Source: Streptomyces fructofermentans (lineage in GTDB: Bacteria; Actinomycetota; Actinomycetes; Streptomycetales; Streptomycetaceae). Taken from it: 46,985 nucleotides of DNA. Made by a program: the position numbers and the translations under genes. Each line of letters opens with the position of its first letter. The first letter of the stretch is position 1. The stretch spans positions 1-46,985 of the forward strand of contig NZ_BMWD01000045.1 in assembly GCF_014651055.1 (NCBI RefSeq), written 5' to 3'. This document shows positions 31,581 through 39,728 of the stretch, one piece after another. Below the pieces are notes generated by a model. It was not told the origin of the DNA and did no database searches. It saw only the letters and a list, made by a program, of their open reading frames with translations.

Positions 31581-32548
31581 GCGGCTGTCCTCAATGCGAG
31601 CAGGTCCGAGATGGCGTGGACGGTGCGGAGCGTGGGCACCGGGACATCGGTGATCTCCGCCAGTTCGACGACCGCGGCCAGCAGGACGTCGAGTTCGAGC
31701 GGCTTGCCGCGCTCCAGGTCCTGGAGCGTCGAGGTGCGGTGGTCGCCGACGCGTTCCGCGCCGGCCAGCCGCCGCTCGATGGAGACACCCACCTCGCACC
31801 CCAGCGCGCGGGCCACCGCGAGGGTCTCGGTCATCATGATCTCGATGACCCGGCGGGTGCCGCCGTGCAGGCACATCTGCCGCATGGTCGCGCGGGCCAG
31901 GGCGCTGATGGGGTTGAAGGAGATGTTCCCGAGCAGCTTGAGCCAGATGTCGTTGCGCAGGTCGGGCTCGACCGGGCACTTGAGGCCGCCCGCCGTCATG
32001 GCCTCGCTGAACCGGGTGCAGCGCGCGGAGACCGAGCGGTCGGGCTCGCCGATGGAGAACCGGGTGCCTTCGAGGTGGCGGACGACCCCCGGTCCCTCCA
32101 GTTCCGTGGCCGCGTAGACGACGCATCCGACGGCCCGGGAGGGGGCGAGCACCGCACTGACCGCGCCCTGCGGGTCGACGCTCTCGACGCGGTGGCCGTC
32201 GTGGGGCCCGCCGTGCCGGTGGAAGTACCACCAGGGGATGCCGTTCTGCGCGGCGATCACCGCGGTGGTGTCGTGCAGGAGCGGCTCGACGAGCGGCCCG
32301 CACGCCGCGTACGAGTTGGCCTTCAGGCCCAGGAGGACGAAGTCGACCGGGCCCACCTCGGCCGGGTCGTCGGTGGCGTGGGCCCGGGCGGTGAAGTCGC
32401 CGCGCGGGCTGAGCACTCGCACTCCGTGCTGCCTCATGGCCGCGAGATGCGGTCCACGGGCGATGAGGTGCACATCGGCACCCGCGCGATGCAGCGCGGC
32501 ACCGACGTAGGCGCCGATGGCACCGGCGCCGAGAACTGCCACTTTCAC
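31577..32548 (-). CDS. 2-dehydropantoate 2-reductase (ketopantoate reductase, PanE/ApbA family)
   Basis: A 323-residue NADPH enzyme. The start is GTG at 32546-32548 with GGAG about seven bases upstream; the open frame continues upstream but without similarity. The nucleotide motif GAGAIGAYVG is at residues 7-16, the catalytic Lys in GLKANS near 88, and the C-terminal domain begins near 185 (KLLGNISFNPISAL). In PanE the reaction is ketopantoate to pantoate, but family members reduce other 2-keto acids. It is the first gene of the formate dehydrogenase operon and is coupled to the catalytic gene by an ATGA overlap. A role in CoA synthesis is thus doubtful; reduction of a small 2-keto acid such as glyoxylate is a guess. 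Confidence 0.88.
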   Translation of the reverse strand: MKVAVLGAGAIGAYVGAALHRAGADVHLIARGPHLAAMRQHGVRVLSPRGDFTARAHATDDPAEVGPVDFVLLGLKANSYAACGPLVEPLLHDTTAVIAAQNGIPWWYFHRHGGPHDGHRVESVDPQGAVSAVLAPSRAVGCVVYAATELEGPGVVRHLEGTRFSIGEPDRSVSARCTRFSEAMTAGGLKCPVEPDLRNDIWLKLLGNISFNPISALARATMRQMCLHGGTRRVIEIMMTETLAVARALGCEVGVSIERRLAGAERVGDHRTSTLQDLERGKPLELDVLLAAVVELAEITDVPVPTLRTVHAISDLLALRTAA

Positions 32549-33064
32549 TGGAGGGCTCCGTTCGGTCGAGGGTACCGACGAAAGGCTGTGGAGCGGTTCG
32601 GCCGTCGGGCGGTGGGGCTTCGCGTGGGCTTCGGGGCGCCGGAGTCCAGGAACGGCCCGGCTCCGAAGCGGTGGAGCCGCATGACGAAGAACCGTGTCGA
32701 CGGAATATTGTCTACAGTATGGGAGTTGGGGCAGCAAGGGTTCGCGCACGACCTGGAACACGAGCGCCGACGACCGCCCAACGGACCACCCCGCGCGGCG
32801 CAGGGCCGCAGACGCCGAGCGGGCGCGGCACGACATCGCGCGGCACGGCCCCGATCGGCGCGGCACGGCAGCGGGCGGCACCGCACGGCACGGCCCGTCG
32901 CGACCGCAGCACCCTCGGTGAACAGGCGGAGTCGACCCCCTCCGACCGCTCGTCGGACCCCAACGACCGTTCGTCGCGCCCGGGATACCGCTCACCGCAT
33001 ACGGTCGACGAGTTCGCACGGGCCGACTTCCCAACCGAGCAACCGCTTCCTATCGTCCGGGATC
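32549..33064. other. 516-base divergent region between the formate dehydrogenase operon and the OFA transporter
   Basis: It contains an A+T-rich operator-like site at 32703-32720 and a G+C-rich stretch (about 32820-32900) with many irregular GGCACGG units. I see no convincing gene, although long open frames cross it. Confidence 0.65.
32708..32718. promoter_or_regulatory. Operator-like site, probable target of the FCD-GntR regulator
   Basis: TTGTCTACAGT contains a GntR-type TGT-N2-ACA core. Its reverse complement includes ACTGTAGAC, found again at 35686-35694 before the GntR gene. It lies 160 bases before the first gene of the dehydrogenase operon. Confidence 0.5.
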
Positions 33065-34396
33065 ATGAGTCCCCCCATCGCGCCACCCGGTTGGAGCCGC
33101 TGGCTCGTCCCACCCGCGGCCCTGTCCGTCCACCTCTCCATCGGACAGGCCTACGCCTGGTCCGTGTTCAAGCCGTCCCTGGAGTCCGCCCTGGACCTCA
33201 GCGGCACCCAGAGCGCCCTGCCCTTCCAGCTCGGCATCGTGATGCTCGGCCTGTCCGCCGCGTTCGGCGGCACCCTCGTGGAGCGCAACGGGCCGCGCTG
33301 GGCGATGACGGTGGCCCTCGTCTGCTTCTCGTCCGGCTTCCTGATCGCCGCGCTCGGCGCCGCCACCGAGCAGTACTGGCTGATCGTCTTCGGCTACGGG
33401 TTCGTCGGCGGCATCGGCCTCGGCATCGGCTACATCTCGCCCGTCTCCACGCTGATCAAGTGGTTCCCCGACCGGCCCGGCATGGCCACGGGCATCGCCA
33501 TCATGGGCTTCGGCGGCGGCGCCCTGATCGCCTCGCCGTGGTCCGCGCAGATGCTGGAGTCCTTCGGCTCCGACAGCACCGGCATCGCCCAGGCGTTCCT
33601 CGTGCACGGACTGACGTACGCGGTCTTCATGTCGCTCGGCGTGCTGCTCGTACGCGTGCCGCGTCCCGCCGCGAGCGCCGCGGACGGAACCCCCGTGCCC
33701 CTCGAGGGCGTGCAGGTGTCCGCAGCCGGTGCCGTGCGCACGCCGCAGTTCTGGTGCCTGTGGGTCGTCCTGTGCATGAACGTCACGGCGGGCATCGGCA
33801 TCCTGGAGAAGGCCGCGCCGATGATCACGGACTTCTTCGCGGACACCTCGACCCCCGTCTCGGTGTCGGCGGCGGCGGGCTTCGTCGCGCTGCTCTCGGC
33901 CGCCAACATGGCGGGCCGCATCGGCTGGTCCTCCACCTCCGACCTGATCGGCCGCAAGAACATCTACCGCGTCTACCTGGGCGTCGGCGCGCTGATGTAC
34001 GCGCTCATCGCCTGGGCGGGGGACTCCTCGAAGCCCCTGTTCATCGTCTGCGCGCTGGTGATCCTCTCCTTCTACGGAGGCGGCTTCGCGACCGTCCCGG
34101 CCTATCTGAAGGACCTCTTCGGCACCTACCAGGTCGGCGCGATCCACGGCCGGCTGCTCACCGCCTGGTCGACCGCGGGAGTCCTCGGCCCGCTGATCGT
34201 CAACTGGATCGCGGACCGGCAGGAGGAGGCCGGGAAGTCCGGATCGTCCCTCTACGGACTGTCACTGGTCATCATGATCGGACTGCTCGCGGTCGGCTTC
34301 GTGGCCAACGAACTCGTCCGCCCCGTCCACGTCCGGCACCACGTCCCCGCCCAGAAGGAGGTCGCCGATGTCCAGGAGCGACAGCAGCCCGCCTAG
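33065..34396 (+). CDS. OFA family MFS transporter (oxalate/formate antiporter type)
   Basis: A 443-residue membrane protein with about 12 transmembrane segments. The N-terminal stretch WLVPPAALSVHLSIGQAYAW and FKPSL are characteristic of OFA (2.A.1.11) members, as are GGIGLGIGYISPVSTLIKWFP and GIAIMGFGGGALI. ATG at 33065 is the family-consistent start, but its ribosome site is weak. Oxalobacter OxlT exchanges oxalate for formate; most actinobacterial members are uncharacterised. The divergent formate dehydrogenase operon supports formate or oxalate as substrate. It overlaps the small partner gene by 29 bases. Confidence 0.92.
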   Translation: MSPPIAPPGWSRWLVPPAALSVHLSIGQAYAWSVFKPSLESALDLSGTQSALPFQLGIVMLGLSAAFGGTLVERNGPRWAMTVALVCFSSGFLIAALGAATEQYWLIVFGYGFVGGIGLGIGYISPVSTLIKWFPDRPGMATGIAIMGFGGGALIASPWSAQMLESFGSDSTGIAQAFLVHGLTYAVFMSLGVLLVRVPRPAASAADGTPVPLEGVQVSAAGAVRTPQFWCLWVVLCMNVTAGIGILEKAAPMITDFFADTSTPVSVSAAAGFVALLSAANMAGRIGWSSTSDLIGRKNIYRVYLGVGALMYALIAWAGDSSKPLFIVCALVILSFYGGGFATVPAYLKDLFGTYQVGAIHGRLLTAWSTAGVLGPLIVNWIADRQEEAGKSGSSLYGLSLVIMIGLLAVGFVANELVRPVHVRHHVPAQKEVADVQERQQPA

Positions 34397-34499
34397 CCGC
34401 CGCGGCCTGGTCGCCCTCGCCTGGATCTGGGTCGGGACACCACTCGCCTACGGCCTGTACGAGCTGGTGCGCAAGGCCACGCAACTGTTCACGGGGTAG
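34368..34499 (+). CDS. Small single-span membrane protein, MFS transporter small subunit type
   Basis: A 43-residue protein that begins inside the end of the OFA gene in another frame. It has an excellent ribosome site (AAGGAGGT, six bases from ATG). It reads MSRSDSSPPSRRGLVALAWI followed by WVGTPLAYGLYELVRKATQL and FTG. It has a polar, positive N-terminus, one membrane segment (about residues 13-31) and a short amphipathic tail. Small single-span proteins of this kind are found directly after OFA-type MFS genes in Streptomyces. The tight overlap and strong site suggest it is made together with the transporter and binds it. The function is unproven. Confidence 0.8.
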   Translation: MSRSDSSPPSRRGLVALAWIWVGTPLAYGLYELVRKATQLFTG

Positions 34500-34635
34500 G
34501 TGTTCGGGGGTCCGGGGGTCTGACGGAAGCCGACAAGGGTGGCCCTCCATTCCTGTGACTTTACGTGCCCTCGTACCCGTGAGTACCTGATCAGACTGGT
34601 GAGTCCCGTTACCCAGGCACCAAAGGGGACCGCCC

Positions 34636-35574
34636 ATGAACGGCTCACGCATCGCCGCTGTAGGCCACTATCAGCCCGCCAGGATTCTCACCAACGCGGA
34701 CCTGGCGGAACTGGTGGACACCAGCGACGAGTGGATCATGAGCCGGGTGGGCATCCGCACGCGCCACATCGCCGGGCCCGACGAACCCGTCGACGAGCTG
34801 GCCGCGAACGCCGGGGCCAAGGCCCTCGCGAGCGCCGGCCTGACCCCCGGGGACATCGACTTCGTCCTGGTGGCCACCTCCACGGCCGTCGACCGGTCGC
34901 CGAACATGGCGGCCCGCGTCGCCGCCCGGCTCGGCATCCCCTCACCCGCCGCGATGGACGTCAACGTCGTCTGCGCGGGCTTCACGCACGCCCTCGCCAC
35001 GGCCGACCACGCCGTGCGCGCGGGCGCCGCGACCCGGGTCCTGGTCATCGGCGCCGACAAGATGTCCGACGTGGCCGACTGGACGGACCGCACCACCTGC
35101 GTGCTGGTGGGGGACGGTGCGGGCGCCGCGGTCGTCGAGGCCGCCGAGGAGCCGGCCATCGGGCCCGTGCTGTGGGGATCGGTCCCCGAGATGGGGAACG
35201 CGGTCCGCATCGAGGGCACTCCCTCGCGGTTCGCGCAGGAGGGCCAGAGCGTCTACCGGTGGGCGACCACCAAGCTGCCGCCCCTCGCGCGCAAGGCGTG
35301 CGAGCGCGCGGGCCTCGTCCCGGAGGACCTCGCCGCGGTCGTCCTGCACCAGGCGAACCTGCGGATCATCGAGCCACTGGCCGAGAAGATCGGCGCCGTG
35401 AACGCCGTCGTCGCCCGCGATGTCCGCGACTCCGGGAACACCTCCGCCGCGAGCATCCCGATCGCGCTGTCCAAGCTCGTCGAACAGGGGGAGATCACGT
35501 CCGGCGACCCGGTGCTCCTGTTCGGGTTCGGCGGCAATCTCTCGTACGCGGGCCAGGTCGTCCGCTGCCCCTGA
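34636..35574 (+). CDS. Beta-ketoacyl-ACP synthase III (FabH-like KAS III)
   Basis: A 312-residue thiolase-fold enzyme that condenses an acyl-CoA with malonyl-ACP (or a related acceptor). The full triad is present: C113 (NVVCAGFTHAL), H238 (LHQANLRIIE) and N268 (DSGNTSAAS). Other family marks are DEWIMSRVGIRTRHIA near residue 31. ATG at 34636 has the site AAAGGGGACC. It stands alone, without ACP, FabD or FabF neighbours, between the OFA genes and the GntR gene. It could be a second FabH for starter-unit choice, or a specialised KAS III acting in secondary metabolism. No link to formate use is evident. Confidence 0.92.
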   Translation: MNGSRIAAVGHYQPARILTNADLAELVDTSDEWIMSRVGIRTRHIAGPDEPVDELAANAGAKALASAGLTPGDIDFVLVATSTAVDRSPNMAARVAARLGIPSPAAMDVNVVCAGFTHALATADHAVRAGAATRVLVIGADKMSDVADWTDRTTCVLVGDGAGAAVVEAAEEPAIGPVLWGSVPEMGNAVRIEGTPSRFAQEGQSVYRWATTKLPPLARKACERAGLVPEDLAAVVLHQANLRIIEPLAEKIGAVNAVVARDVRDSGNTSAASIPIALSKLVEQGEITSGDPVLLFGFGGNLSYAGQVVRCP

Positions 35575-35685
35575 CCGGACCTCCGTCCGGGCCCTGACGT
35601 GCGCGTTCCACGGTGGGCCCGGCCCTTCGGCGGCGGCGGTGTGACGAGGCCAACTCCCCCTCGGCCTGGCCATTGTGCGCCGTAG

Positions 35686-35694
35686 ACTGTAGAC
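35686..35694. promoter_or_regulatory. ACTGTAGAC motif upstream of the FCD-GntR gene
   Basis: The 9-mer is the exact reverse complement of part of the site at 32710-32718. It lies within GTAGAC-T-GTAGAC (35682-35694), followed by GAAAGACAAT, 65 bases before the GntR start. Likely autoregulation. Confidence 0.5.
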
Positions 35695-35758
35695 GAAAGA
35701 CAATTGATACTGGCGTTTCGGCCGCCGCGATGGCGCCGCTGCCCAGGAGGGGGACGCG

Positions 35759-36436
35759 ATGTTGTCGACCGGACTGCCGCAGGGGTCGGTGCCCAAGCTC
35801 GAACGGCCCGGCCCGCTGCGGGACCGCGTCTACGAGGCACTGCTCGAACTCATCACCACGCGCGCCCTGCGGCCCGGTCAGCACCTGGTCGAGAGCGAAC
35901 TCGCGGGGCACCTCGGGGTGTCCCGGCAGCCGGTGCGCGAGGCGCTGCAGCGGCTGAACACCGAGGGGTGGGTGGATCTCCGGCCCGCGCAGGGCGCGTT
36001 CGTGCACGAGCCGACCGAGGCCGAGGCGGACCAGCTCCTCACCGTGCGGACGCTCCTGGAGGCCGAGGCGGCCCGGCTGGCGGCGGCCAACGCGGGCACG
36101 GCCGGCATCGCCGCGCTGGAGGAGCTGTGCGCCCGGGGCGAGGAGGCGGTCGGCGCCGACGACGTGGACGCCGCGGTGGCGACCAACGCCCGCTTCCACG
36201 CCAAGGTCATGGAGTTGGCGGGCAACACGGTCCTCGCGGAACTCGCCGCGCAGGTCGACCGCCGGGTGCGCTGGTACTACACACCGGTCGCCCGGCAGCG
36301 CGGCAGCCAGTCCTGGATCGAGCACCGGGACCTGATCGCCGCGATCGCCGACCGTGACGAACAGCGGGCGACCGACGTGATGCGGGCCCACACCGAGCAC
36401 ACCCGCGCGACCTACCACGCGCGACCGCGCGACTAG
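35759..36436 (+). CDS. GntR family regulator, FadR subfamily with FCD domain
   Basis: A 225-residue regulator. The winged helix spans about residues 18-85 (RDRVYEALLELITTRALRPG, ELAGHLGVSRQPVREALQRL). The all-helical FCD ligand domain spans about 95-215 with the usual metal or acid-binding residues (NARFHAKVMELAGN, IEHRDLIAAI, RAHTEHTRATY). ATG at 35759 follows the site AGGAGGGGG. FCD members bind small carboxylates, which fits control of an oxalate/formate or keto-acid module. It shares a motif with the dehydrogenase operon promoter. Two terminators follow it. Confidence 0.92.
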   Translation: MLSTGLPQGSVPKLERPGPLRDRVYEALLELITTRALRPGQHLVESELAGHLGVSRQPVREALQRLNTEGWVDLRPAQGAFVHEPTEAEADQLLTVRTLLEAEAARLAAANAGTAGIAALEELCARGEEAVGADDVDAAVATNARFHAKVMELAGNTVLAELAAQVDRRVRWYYTPVARQRGSQSWIEHRDLIAAIADRDEQRATDVMRAHTEHTRATYHARPRD

Positions 36437-36447
36437 GCGGACCGGTT

Positions 36448-36486
36448 GCCGGCGGGGCCGGACGAGCTTCGTCCGGGCCCGCCGGC
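36448..36486. terminator. Terminator 1 after the GntR gene
   Basis: Eighteen-base arms (36448-36465 and 36469-36486) pair with one mismatch; the apparent loop is only three bases, so the tip will open. Confidence 0.78.
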
Positions 36487-36601
36487 GACCGCGCTCCTCC
36501 TGCCGGCCCGCGCAGGCCACGGCATCGAGGACCCGGGCGCCGGGGGACGGCCGGGGGCGGCGAGGGTCCGCGGCGCGGTCCGGCGCGGACCCCTTCCACC
36601 C

Positions 36602-36633
36602 GAGGGCACGGCGGCTCCGGCCGCCGTGCCCTC
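36602..36633. terminator. Terminator 2 before the sugar operon
   Basis: A perfect 14-base stem (36602-36615 with 36620-36633) with the stable tetraloop TCCG. Confidence 0.8.
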
Positions 36634-36689
36634 CGTGCTGTCGCGGACCCGTGAACGGGTGTGCTCCGACCCGCCTTTGTCCTTTGAGT

Positions 36690-36726
36690 GGAAGAAGTCG
36701 TGGGCAATTCCTGCTCAACTTCTTCC
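36690..36726. promoter_or_regulatory. Inverted repeat GGAAGAAGT-N19-ACTTCTTCC, probable ROK operator
   Basis: Perfect 9-base arms (36690-36698 and 36718-36726), 74 bases before the ROK start. The right arm overlaps a possible -35 (TTCCCA, 36723-36728) paired at 17 bases with TACGTT (36746-36751). Confidence 0.55.
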
Positions 36727-36799
36727 CAGGTTGGGCAGCCACTGCTACGTTCCCCTCGAAAGCCAGCGACGGCGGTGCCGATGAGGCGGGGAGGGGCTC

Positions 36800-37990
36800 G
36801 TGAGACGAATGACGGCACGACCCGGAAACGCCCACCAGGCGCGGCTGCTCAGGCTGTTGCGCGACGGGGGCCCCAACTCCCGCGCACAACTGGGTGACCA
36901 GGTCGACCTCTCGCGCTCGAAACTGGCGGTGGAGGTCGAACGGCTCCTGGAGACCGGACTCGTGGTGGCCGACGGACTCGCCGCCTCGCGCGGCGGCCGC
37001 CGCTCCCACAACATCCGGCTCGCCCCCGCGCTCCGCTTCCTCGGCGTCGACATCGGTGCCACGTCCGTGGACGTGGCCGTCACCAACGCGGAGCTGGAGG
37101 TGCTCGGGCACATCAACCAGCCCATGGACGTGCGCGAGGGGCCCGTCGCGGTCTTCGAGCAAGTCCTGTCCATGGCAGCGAAGTTGAAGGCTTCCGGACT
37201 CGCGGAGGGGTTCGACGGCGCCGGTATCGGCGTCCCGGGACCCGTCCGTTTCCCGGAGGGCGTGCCGGTCGCCCCGCCGATCATGCCGGGCTGGGACGGT
37301 TTCCCGGTGCGCGAGGCGCTCAGCCAGGACCTCGGCTGCCCCGTCATGGTCGACAACGACGTGAACCTGATGGCGATGGGGGAGCAGCACGCGGGCGTGG
37401 CCCGTTCCGTGGGCGACTTCCTCTGCGTCAAGATCGGCACCGGCATCGGCTGCGGGATCGTCGTCGGCGGAGAGGTCTACCGCGGTACGACGGGCAGCGC
37501 GGGCGACATCGGGCACATCCAGGCCGTGCCCGACGGCCGCCCCTGCGCCTGCGGCAACAGGGGTTGCCTGGAGGCCCACTTCAGCGGCGCGGCACTCGCC
37601 CGCGACGCGACGGAGGCCGCCCAGCAGGGGCTTTCCCAGGAACTCGCGGCACGGTGGGAGGCGGCGGGTGCCCTGAGCGCCGTCGACGTCGCCGCCGCCG
37701 CGGCGGCCGGTGACGCCACCGCCCTCGATCTCATCCGCGAGGGCGGCAACCGAACCGGCCAGGTCATCGCCGGACTAGTCAGCTTCTTCAATCCGGGCCT
37801 GGTGGTGATCGGCGGCGGTGTGACCGGACTCGGCCACACCCTGCTCGCCGCGATCCGCACCCAGGTCTACCGCCAGTCGCTGCCCCTGGCGACCGGCAAT
37901 CTGCCCATCGTCCTCGGGGAACTGGGACCCACCGCCGGAGTCATCGGCGCGGCCCGGCTCATCAGCGACCACCTCTTCTCACCCGCGTAG
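36800..37990 (+). CDS. ROK family transcriptional regulator (NagC/XylR type)
   Basis: A 396-residue sugar-responsive regulator. The N-terminal winged helix is at about 8-70 (NAHQARLLRLLRDGG, SRAQLGDQVDLSRSKLAVEV). The ROK sugar-kinase-like domain follows: phosphate loop FLGVDIGATSVDVAV near 75, GIGVPGPV near 150, the sugar-binding DNDVN near 190, GTTGSAGDIGHI and the zinc motif CACGNRGCLE near 250. GTG start at 36800 has the site GGGAGGGG. It reads into the ABC importer genes after a 220-base gap. It most likely represses the operon and itself until a sugar binds. The sugar is unknown. Confidence 0.93.
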   Translation: MRRMTARPGNAHQARLLRLLRDGGPNSRAQLGDQVDLSRSKLAVEVERLLETGLVVADGLAASRGGRRSHNIRLAPALRFLGVDIGATSVDVAVTNAELEVLGHINQPMDVREGPVAVFEQVLSMAAKLKASGLAEGFDGAGIGVPGPVRFPEGVPVAPPIMPGWDGFPVREALSQDLGCPVMVDNDVNLMAMGEQHAGVARSVGDFLCVKIGTGIGCGIVVGGEVYRGTTGSAGDIGHIQAVPDGRPCACGNRGCLEAHFSGAALARDATEAAQQGLSQELAARWEAAGALSAVDVAAAAAAGDATALDLIREGGNRTGQVIAGLVSFFNPGLVVIGGGVTGLGHTLLAAIRTQVYRQSLPLATGNLPIVLGELGPTAGVIGAARLISDHLFSPA

Positions 37991-38210
37991 CACCCGCCCA
38001 CCGAGCCGTCGGCACGGCACAGCCCTCTCCGGAGCCGCACCCCCGCACCACCCCCGCAGCTTCCGCACTTCACAACTCCGGTGTTCCTGACCGTAGTTGC
38101 CGTCGTACAGCGCACCTCCGCACCGCGTCACTCAGCACAGCGCCCTTCCGTACAGCCCTGCCTCACTCCGCCCTGCCCTGCGACCGGCCCGCACGCCGAG
38201 GGGAACCCTC

Positions 38211-39728
38211 ATGGCACCAGAACCACCCCTGCTCACGATGTCCGGCATCACCAAGTCGTTCCCCGGTGTCCGGGCCCTCGACGGCGTCGACCTCGACGTC
38301 CTGTCCGGCGAAGTGCACTGCCTGCTCGGTCAGAACGGCGCCGGGAAGTCCACCCTCATCAAGGTCCTGGCCGGCGCCCACCAGCCCGACGACGGCACCA
38401 TCGGCTGGCGGGGCGAACAGGTCACCCTGCGCTCCCCGATCGCCGCGATGCGCCTCGGCATCGCCACCATCTACCAGGAACTCGACCTGGTGGAGGGCCT
38501 GTCGGTGGCCGAGAACGTCTACCTCGGCCATGAGCTGACGACCGCCGGATTCGTGGTCCGCGGAAAGGACGCGCGCACGGCGACCGCGGCGCTGCTCAAG
38601 CGGCTCGGGCACCCGGAGATCGACCCGGCGCGGCGCGTCGGCGAACTGTCCGCCGCACAGCAGCAGATCGTCTCCATGGCCCGCGCCCTCTCCCACGACG
38701 TCCGCCTCATCGTGATGGACGAGCCGTCCGCGGCCCTCGACCCCGACGAGGTCGACAACCTCTTCCGGATCGTCGGGGACCTCACCGCGGAGGGCGTCGC
38801 CGTCGTCTACATCTCGCACCGGCTGGAGGAGATCCGCCGCATCGGCGACCGCGTGACCGTGCTCAAGGACGGACGGGCCGTGGCCGGCGGGCTGCCCGCC
38901 AAGTCGACGCCGACCCGCGAGGTCGTGGCCCTGATGACCGGGCGCAACGTCGAGTACGTCTTCCCGGAGCGGCCCACACTCCGGGACCTGCCCGATCCGG
39001 TGCTGGAGGTCCGGGGACTCGCCCGCGACGGGGAGTTCGCCCCGCTCGACCTCACCCTGCGCCCCGGAGAGATCGTCGGCCTCGCCGGCCTCGTCGGCTC
39101 CGGCCGGTCCGAGATCCTGGAGACCGTCTACGGCGCCCGCCGGCCGAGCGCGGGCGAGGTCCTCGTCGACGGCCGCCGGCTGAAGCCCGGCAGCGTCCGC
39201 GCCGCCGTCCGCGCCGGGCTCGGACTCGCCCCCGAGGAACGCAAGGCACAGGCCCTGCTGATGCTGGAGTCCGTCACCCGGAACGTGTCCGTCTCCTCCA
39301 TGTCCCGCTTCTCGTACGCGGGTTGGCTGGACAGGAGCGCGGAGCGGGACGCCGCCCGCAAGGCGACGCGCGAACTGTCGCTGCGCCCCGACAACCCCTC
39401 CGCCCCCGTGCGGACCCTCTCCGGCGGCAACCAGCAGAAGGCCGTCCTGGCCCGCTGGCTGCTGCGCGGCTGCCGCGTGCTGCTGCTCGACGAACCCACC
39501 CGCGGAGTCGACGTCGGCGCCCGGGCCGAGCTGTACGCCGTCATCCGCCGCCTCGCCGACGACGGCCTGGCCGTCCTCATGGTCTCCAGCGAGGTGCCCG
39601 AGGTGCTCGGCCTGGCCGACCGCGTCCTGGTACTCCGCGAGGGCCATGTCGTCCACACGGCACCCGCCCAGGAGCTGGACGAACACCGCGTACTCGACCT
39701 CGTCATGGAAGGAAGCCCGGCGTCATGA
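38211..39728 (+). CDS. Sugar ABC importer, duplicated ATPase (RbsA/XylG/MglA type)
   Basis: A 505-residue protein with two ABC domains. The first has Walker A GQNGAGKST near residue 40 and Walker B LIVMDEPSAALDPDE; its signature is weak (LSAAQQQIVSMARAL), as in this family. The second (from about 260) has the degenerate Walker A GLVGSGRSE and an intact signature LSGGNQQKAVLARWL and Walker B VLLLDEPTRGVD. This asymmetric pattern is typical of ribose/xylose/galactose-type importers. ATG at 38211 has the site GAGGGGAA; the open frame continues 38 codons upstream without similarity. The stop overlaps the permease start (ATGA). Confidence 0.94.
   Translation: MAPEPPLLTMSGITKSFPGVRALDGVDLDVLSGEVHCLLGQNGAGKSTLIKVLAGAHQPDDGTIGWRGEQVTLRSPIAAMRLGIATIYQELDLVEGLSVAENVYLGHELTTAGFVVRGKDARTATAALLKRLGHPEIDPARRVGELSAAQQQIVSMARALSHDVRLIVMDEPSAALDPDEVDNLFRIVGDLTAEGVAVVYISHRLEEIRRIGDRVTVLKDGRAVAGGLPAKSTPTREVVALMTGRNVEYVFPERPTLRDLPDPVLEVRGLARDGEFAPLDLTLRPGEIVGLAGLVGSGRSEILETVYGARRPSAGEVLVDGRRLKPGSVRAAVRAGLGLAPEERKAQALLMLESVTRNVSVSSMSRFSYAGWLDRSAERDAARKATRELSLRPDNPSAPVRTLSGGNQQKAVLARWLLRGCRVLLLDEPTRGVDVGARAELYAVIRRLADDGLAVLMVSSEVPEVLGLADRVLVLREGHVVHTAPAQELDEHRVLDLVMEGSPAS

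Larger units (their letters stand above)
36437..36799. other. 363-base gap between GntR and ROK genes
   Basis: It contains two strong hairpins (36448-36486 and 36602-36633), then an A+T-richer promoter region with an inverted repeat (36690-36726). No small gene was found. Confidence 0.75.

Noticed and set aside
31616..33064. N-terminal extension of the OFA transporter frame back to 31616
   Set aside because: The upstream part lies opposite the ketopantoate reductase gene and then in the intergenic region. The family match begins only at the ATG at 33065.
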